Shown here piece after piece: positions 6,069-9,487 of a stretch of 9,487 nt of DNA; position 1 is the first letter of the stretch, and every line of letters begins with the position of its first letter. The notes under the pieces are model-generated. The model saw nothing but the letters and a program-made list of their open reading frames with translations, was not told the origin of the DNA and did no database searches. Both the position numbers and the translations under genes were made by a program. The stretch is from DATLGD01 sp035540755 (GTDB lineage: Bacteria; Actinomycetota; Actinomycetes; Mycobacteriales; SCTD01): positions 1-9,487 of the forward strand of contig DATLGD010000107.1 of the NCBI GenBank assembly GCA_035540755.1. Reading direction: 5' to 3'.

Positions 6069-6581
6069 TCAGCCCTCGAAGGGGCGCACCTCGGTGATCG
6101 TCACCGAGATGCCGCGTTCGCCGAAGGTGACGCTCTCGCCGGCCTTCTTGCCGGTGATCGCCTGGCCGAGCGGCGACTCGGGGCTGTAGACGTCGACCTG
6201 CTCGCCGGCGACGGTGATCTTGCCCTGCTCCTCGGTGGCGTTCTCGCGGTTGCCGAACAGGAACGTCTCGAGGTCGCCGCCGCCGTAGTCGACCGTGACG
6301 ACGCAGCCCTGCTCGACGGCGTCGCCGCTCGGCGTGGTGCCGCTGTAGGCGGTGCGCAGCAGCGCGTCGAGCTGCTTGATCCGGGCCTCGAGCTTGCCCT
6401 GCTCCTCCTTGGCCGCGTGGTAGCCGCCGTTCTCCTTGAGGTCGCCCTCCTCGCGGGCCGCCTCGATGCGCGCGACGATGTCCTGGCGGACCGGGCCGCG
6501 CATCTGCTCGAGAGTGGCGCGCAGGCGCTCGTGCGCCTCCACGGTCAGCCAGGTGGTCTGCTGTCCGGTCTCGGTGCTCAC
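6069..6581 (-). CDS. greA: Transcription elongation factor GreA
   Basis: With GTG at 6581 the protein has 170 residues, close to the usual length of about 160. GreA enters the secondary channel of RNA polymerase and stimulates cleavage of backtracked RNA. The N-terminal coiled coil spans roughly 12-78. Its tip EEGDLKENGGYHAAKEEQ carries the acidic pair D47 and E50, matching the Mg-coordinating Asp and Glu of GreA. The C-terminal FKBP-like domain includes SPLGQAITGKKAGE, the hallmark near the end of Gre factors. An SD, GAGGA (complement of 6586-6590), lies 4 bases upstream of the GTG. The frame stays open for a further 51 codons, but that arginine- and proline-rich extension is unlike any GreA and overlaps the upstream gene, so it is rejected. 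The DUF4307 gene lies 67 bases upstream in the same direction. Confidence 0.96.
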   Translation of the reverse strand: MSTETGQQTTWLTVEAHERLRATLEQMRGPVRQDIVARIEAAREEGDLKENGGYHAAKEEQGKLEARIKQLDALLRTAYSGTTPSGDAVEQGCVVTVDYGGGDLETFLFGNRENATEEQGKITVAGEQVDVYSPESPLGQAITGKKAGESVTFGERGISVTITEVRPFEG

Positions 6582-6590
6582 GGCGTCCTC

Positions 6591-6618
6591 GTCGGTCGTC
6601 AGGTGTCGGTCGTCGGGT
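6591..6618. repeat. 14-bp tandem direct repeat in the greA leader
   Basis: GTCGGTCGTCAGGT (6591-6604) is followed at once by GTCGGTCGTCGGGT (6605-6618), matching at 13 of 14 positions. The pair lies directly upstream of the greA SD in the DUF4307-greA gap. It might be a binding site for a regulator on one face of the helix, or a chance low-complexity duplication. Confidence 0.6.
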
Positions 6619-6648
6619 GGTGGTGCTCCAGGGCGAGAACGGCCGATG

Positions 6649-7113
6649 CTACGGGGAGACCGGCTCCGCGGTCGGCTCGCCGGCGGGCGGCGGGACGGGT
6701 CGGCAGCGCGGCACCTCGCCGGTGACCGCCTCACCGCGGACCGTCAGCTCGTGCCGTACCCGGACCGCTCCGCCGTCGGGGCGGGGGAGCACCGGGACGT
6801 GCTCGGCGCCGATCTCCTCGCCGCTGGCCTGCCGGGCGCGCACCAGGCACCAGGCGGTGCCGTCGGCGGGAGGGGTGACGTCGAACTCGACGACCACGAC
6901 GTCGTCGCCGACCAGCTCGTAGCCGCGCAGCTGCAGCGGCACCTGCTCGCCGCCGGATCGCTGGTAGAGCAGCCACGACAGCGAGACGAGGAAGGCGACG
7001 AACAGCACCGAGAGCACGACGGCGAGCGAGCGCGAGGCGGCCCGCGAGCGCTGGTCGTAGCGGCCGGGCGGACGGCGACGTCCGCCCGGGTCCTCGATCG
7101 GCGCGGGCAGCAC
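6649..7113 (-). CDS. DUF4307-type single-helix membrane protein
   Basis: The 154-residue protein starts at GTG 7113, with a strong SD, AGGAG (complement of 7119-7123), 5 bases upstream. A basic, proline-rich N-terminus (GGRRRPPGRYDQRSR) is followed by one transmembrane helix at about 29-50 and a roughly 100-residue beta-rich domain with two cysteines (in WCLVRARQ and PRCRPV) that could form a disulfide. The positive-inside rule places the N-terminus in the cytosol and the domain outside. Sequence features and position next to greA and opposite mca match the actinobacterial DUF4307 family (mycobacterial Rv1081c is the positional equivalent). Function is unknown. It probably shares a transcript with greA downstream and a divergent control region with mca. 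The frame extends far upstream but would overlap mca, so the SD-supported start is preferred. Confidence 0.88.
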   Translation of the reverse strand: MLPAPIEDPGGRRRPPGRYDQRSRAASRSLAVVLSVLFVAFLVSLSWLLYQRSGGEQVPLQLRGYELVGDDVVVVEFDVTPPADGTAWCLVRARQASGEEIGAEHVPVLPRPDGGAVRVRHELTVRGEAVTGEVPRCRPVPPPAGEPTAEPVSP

Positions 7114-7175
7114 GGGACTCCTCTCGGGCAGGCTTCGGGCCCGCCTGGTGTTGGCTGACCTGACGATCGTGCCCC

Positions 7176-7203
7176 GGCCCTGCGCCGGCCGCCGGTGCGG
7201 GCC
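7176..7203 (+). promoter_or_regulatory. Stable hairpin in the mca 5' leader
   Basis: Bases 7176-7180 plus 7182-7188 pair with 7192-7198 plus 7199-7203, giving a 12-bp stem with one bulged T (7181), one G-U pair (7184/7196) and a 3-base loop. It ends 14 bases before the mca SD (AGGAG, 7218-7222). It lies in the divergent DUF4307/mca spacer, so it could be an RNA structure in the mca leader or a DNA site. The structure is readable; a role is inference. Confidence 0.4.
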
Positions 7204-7228
7204 CGTGGAACGCGAACAGGAGAGCGAC

Positions 7229-8113
7229 GTGGGAGCAGAGGACGGCCTGCGGCTGATGTGCGTGCACGCGCATCCCGACGACGAGTCGAGCAAGGGCGCC
7301 GCCACCATGGCCAGGTACGCCGGCGAGGGCGTGGACGTGCTGGTGGTCACGCTCACCGACGGCTCGCGCGGCTCGGTGCTGAACCCGGCCATGGACCGGC
7401 CGGAGGTGCTCGCCGACATCACCGCCATCCGCGCGGCCGAGATGGAGCGGGCCCGCGAGATCCTCGGCGTGCGGCAGGTGTTCCTCGGCTTCGTCGACTC
7501 CGGCCTGCCCGAGGGCGATCCGCTCCCGCCGCTGCCCGAGGGCTGCTTCGCCGTCGGCGACCTGGAGGAGCAGACCGAGGCGCTGGTGCGCGTCGTGCGA
7601 CGGGAGCGGCCGCACGTCATGACGACCTACGACGAGAACGGCGGCTACCCGCACCCCGACCACATCCGCTGCCACCAGGTGTCGATGGCGGCGTTCGAGG
7701 CGGCCGGCGACCCCGAGCGCTTCCCGGACGCCGGCGAGCCGTGGCAGCCGCTGAAGCTGTACTACAACCTCACCTTCCACAAGCGCCGGCTGCTGGCGCT
7801 GCACGAGGCGATGCTCGAGCGCGGGATCGAGTCGCCCTACGCCGAGTGGCTCGAGAACTGGGTCGACAAGCCGGAGGACGACGCGCGCCTGACGACGTCG
7901 GTGCGCTGCGAGGACTTCTTCGCCGTCCGCGACCAGGCCCTGATCGCCCACGCCACCCAGGTCGACCCGACCGGGCGGTGGTTCGCCTGCCCGCTGGATG
8001 TGCAGCGCGCGGCCTGGCCGAGCGAGGACTTCCAGCTGGCCCGGTCGCTGGTCGACACCGAGCTGCCCGAGGACGACCTGTTCGCCGGGGTGCGCGAGCG
8101 AGCGGCGCTGTGA
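7229..8113 (+). CDS. mca: Mycothiol S-conjugate amidase
   Basis: The 294-residue zinc hydrolase starts at GTG 7229, with SD AGGAG (7218-7222) 6 bases upstream. It cleaves mycothiol conjugates of electrophiles and antibiotics, releasing a mercapturic acid for export and GlcN-inositol for mycothiol recycling. The LmbE/PIG-L fold is clear from HAHPDDESSKGAATMARY, where H15 and D18 are zinc ligands and D17 the probable general base, and from GGYPHPDHIRCH, where H145 is the third ligand and Y140, H142 and D144 match the active-site positions known in the paralogue MshB. The sequence HAHPDDESSKGAAT and the conserved segment around HKRRLLALHEAMLERG favour Mca over MshB. The frame opens at 7148 but lacks an SD there. 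The stop overlaps the next gene's GTG by 4 bases, so mca and the following membrane proteins are probably translationally coupled. Confidence 0.95.
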   Translation: MGAEDGLRLMCVHAHPDDESSKGAATMARYAGEGVDVLVVTLTDGSRGSVLNPAMDRPEVLADITAIRAAEMERAREILGVRQVFLGFVDSGLPEGDPLPPLPEGCFAVGDLEEQTEALVRVVRRERPHVMTTYDENGGYPHPDHIRCHQVSMAAFEAAGDPERFPDAGEPWQPLKLYYNLTFHKRRLLALHEAMLERGIESPYAEWLENWVDKPEDDARLTTSVRCEDFFAVRDQALIAHATQVDPTGRWFACPLDVQRAAWPSEDFQLARSLVDTELPEDDLFAGVRERAAL

Positions 8114-8814
8114 GGCGGGTCGGGACGGTCCTCGTCGGGCTGCTGGCCACGCTGCTCCTGGCCGCCCCCGCCGTCGCCGACGACGAGTTCGAGGTCGACG
8201 GCCGGCTCGCCGACGCCGGCCTCGAGGAGCCGTTCACGACGCTGCTCGGCTTCGGCCGGGGCGTCCGGGTGCACGTGGACTACCGCAGCCTGTCGGCCGA
8301 CCAGGCCGCCTACGAGGCCGAGGCCCGCGAGGCCGCGGAGCTGATCTGGCAGCACCTCGAGTACCGCGTGCTCGCCGTCGACGTCGCGCCGACGTCGGGC
8401 GTCGTCTGGCGCGACGGCGACGTGCCGCCGGCCGTCAGCCTCACCCGCGGCGACCTCGAAGCCGAGTTCGGGGTCCGGCCGCAGGGCCTCGACGACGCCG
8501 ACCCGTTCGCCTACGAGGAGTTCGACACCGGACCGGTCGCCGCCGTCGTCGGCTGGAGCCTGCTCGGGCTGCTGGTGGCCGGCGGCATCGCGCTCATCGT
8601 GTGGGCCCGCCGGGGCAAGAAGGCCCCGGCGAGCTCGTGGGGGCCCGACCCGTGGGCGGCCAACTGGGGAGCGCCGCCGGGGCCCTGGCCGCCCGGGCAG
8701 CCCGGGGCCTGGCAGCAGGGCGGTGGCTGGGTCGATCCGGCGCAGGGATGGGCGGCCCCGACCTCGCCGCCGCCGGCGGCCGGTCCGTGGTCGCCACCCG
8801 GAGCGCCCCGGTGA
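8110..8814 (+). CDS. Secreted-domain membrane protein, first of a tandem paralogous pair
   Basis: The 234-residue protein starts at GTG 8110, overlapping the mca stop as GTGA. A signal peptide (RR at 2-3, hydrophobic 4-19, cleavage likely after A23 in PAVA-DDE) leads into an exported domain of about 115 residues containing ELIWQHLE (77-84), APTSG (93-97), WRDGDVPPAV (100-109) and FGVRP (120-124). A transmembrane helix spans about 143-165, followed by RRGKK and a cytosolic tail rich in Trp, Pro and Gly with eight tryptophans. The topology is type I by the positive-inside rule. The next gene encodes a clear paralogue and is coupled by another GTGA overlap. I know no named family for it; similar uncharacterised actinobacterial proteins probably exist. 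Coupling to mca hints at a function in the envelope linked to thiol or detoxification metabolism, but this is only inference. Confidence 0.85.
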   Translation: MRRVGTVLVGLLATLLLAAPAVADDEFEVDGRLADAGLEEPFTTLLGFGRGVRVHVDYRSLSADQAAYEAEAREAAELIWQHLEYRVLAVDVAPTSGVVWRDGDVPPAVSLTRGDLEAEFGVRPQGLDDADPFAYEEFDTGPVAAVVGWSLLGLLVAGGIALIVWARRGKKAPASSWGPDPWAANWGAPPGPWPPGQPGAWQQGGGWVDPAQGWAAPTSPPPAAGPWSPPGAPR

Positions 8815-9487
8815 GCCCGCGCCCCGCGGCGGCGCGCCTGCTCGTGCTGCTGGTCGCGCTCGCCCTCGTGCTCGTCGGATCGCCGGCCACGGCCGACGAC
8901 GACGTCGAGATCGACCGCCGGCTCGCGCTGCACGGCCTCGCCGGCGCCTACACCGACTACCTGCCGGCCGAGACCGACGACGGCGAAGGCGTGCACGTCG
9001 TCGTCGACTTCGACAGCGGCAGCGGGACGCAGGCGGAGTACGACAGCGAGGCGGCGTCGGCGGCCGAGCTGGTCTGGAAGCACCTGGAGCTGCGCGTCGT
9101 CACGGTGGTCGTCGCGCCGACCAGCGGCGTGCCGTGGCGCGACGGCGACGTCCCGCCCGCCGTCGCGGTGTCGCGGGCCGACCTGCAGGCCCGGCACGGA
9201 GCCCGGCCCGCGGCCTTCGACGAGCGGGGCGCCGGCTTCTACGGCAGCGGCAGCGACGCCGTCGTCGCCGCGGGGTTCGCGGTCGTGGCCCTGCTGCTGG
9301 TCGCCCTCGGCGCCCTCGGCGGGTTCTTCCTCGGCCGGTCGAGCGGCCGACGGGCCGCGCAGCGCGACACCTGGGGCGGCGGTGCCGCCCCGGCCTGGGG
9401 CGGAGCGGGGCAGTGGGGCGGGCCGCCGCAGGCCTGGTGGCCGGGCGGTCCGCAGCCGGCACCGTCGAGCGGGCCGGGATGGTCTCC
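8811..9487 (+). CDS. Second paralogous secreted-domain membrane protein (3' end outside window)
   Basis: The frame is open from GTG 8811 to the window end (225 codons, no stop). The GTG overlaps the preceding stop as GTGA, and GGAG (8800-8803) lies 7 bases upstream. The order of parts matches the previous protein: signal peptide with likely cleavage after A28 (SPATA-DDD), ELVWKHLE (86-93), APTSG (102-106), WRDGDVPPAV (109-118), GARP (130-133), a transmembrane helix at about 150-174, basic residues (GRSSGRR), then a Trp/Gly/Pro-rich tail with six tryptophans so far. From APTSG to RP the two proteins agree at 23 of 32 positions, so they arose by tandem duplication. The acidic stretch DDDVEIDRRL after cleavage also matches DDEFEVDGRL of the first. 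Function is unknown. The C-terminus is missing because the window stops, not because of a mutation. Confidence 0.85.
   Translation, partial: MSPRPAAARLLVLLVALALVLVGSPATADDDVEIDRRLALHGLAGAYTDYLPAETDDGEGVHVVVDFDSGSGTQAEYDSEAASAAELVWKHLELRVVTVVVAPTSGVPWRDGDVPPAVAVSRADLQARHGARPAAFDERGAGFYGSGSDAVVAAGFAVVALLLVALGALGGFFLGRSSGRRAAQRDTWGGGAAPAWGGAGQWGGPPQAWWPGGPQPAPSSGPGWS

Noticed and set aside
6058..6075. GGGCT/AGCCC stem as a bidirectional ilvA-greA terminator
   Set aside because: The stem is only 5 bp around an 8-base loop that spans both stop codons, with no T-tract; this is expected by chance at this GC content.
6646..6651. TAGCAT as a -10 box for a separate greA promoter
   Set aside because: It fits TAnnnT on the minus strand but overlaps the DUF4307 stop, and no -35 is visible; it is too weak to annotate.
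6582..6734. N-terminal extension of greA by 51 codons
   Set aside because: It is basic, proline-rich and overlaps the DUF4307 gene. The GTG at 6581 has an SD and gives normal GreA length.
7114..7228. SigR-type promoter (GGAAT, 18-19 bases, GTT) for mca
   Set aside because: GTT at 7150-7152 has no GGAAT-like element at the right distance, and GGAAC at 7207-7211 lies too close to the start codon.
6731..7951. Minus-strand frame of 406 codons across the mca region
   Set aside because: It runs antisense to mca and in another frame over the DUF4307 gene; the translation resembles no family.

Overview
The window is very GC-rich DNA with tightly packed genes, frequent GTG starts and G/C-ending codons. 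It contains mca, an enzyme of mycothiol metabolism, and mycothiol is specific to Actinobacteria (Actinomycetota). The gene order ilvA / greA / DUF4307 / mca is an actinobacterial arrangement; greA, a DUF4307-type gene and mca are adjacent in Mycobacterium tuberculosis too. The composition would suit a Geodermatophilaceae-like genome, but that genus-level guess is inference only. No tRNA, rRNA, CRISPR array, insertion sequence or phage gene was seen.

Layout. Bases 1-108 form one perfect palindrome (54-bp arms) that duplicates the 3' end of the first gene in inverted orientation. It is either a contig-end fold-back artefact or a real inverted duplication. Reading leftwards from 1841 to 63 is a two-gene minus-strand unit: a MoxR/magnesium-chelatase-like AAA+ ATPase and a small two-helix membrane protein, with the downstream gene's Shine-Dalgarno (SD) sequence lying inside the end of the ATPase gene. 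The divergent spacer 1842-2020 carries a nested dyad-symmetric element. On the plus strand, 2021-6064 holds four genes in a row: a FIST sensory-domain protein, a ROK sugar kinase, the biotin transporter component BioY and threonine ammonia-lyase with an ACT domain. Threonine ammonia-lyase meets greA tail to tail with 4 bp between the stop codons. greA and a DUF4307 membrane protein run leftwards. Divergent from them, mca starts at 7229 and is followed, through two 4-base GTGA overlaps, by two tandem paralogous secreted-domain/single-helix membrane proteins; the second is cut by the window end.

How the genes fit together. Most are housekeeping or stress-metabolism genes: isoleucine precursor synthesis (ilvA), transcript-cleavage rescue of RNA polymerase (greA), biotin uptake (bioY) and mycothiol-dependent detoxification (mca). 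The least explained parts are the ATPase/small membrane protein pair, the FIST/ROK pair, and the paralogous membrane pair translationally coupled to mca. That last pair is the best candidate here for an undescribed function. The second member (8811-9487) has no stop codon inside the window, so a search for complete open reading frames would miss it.
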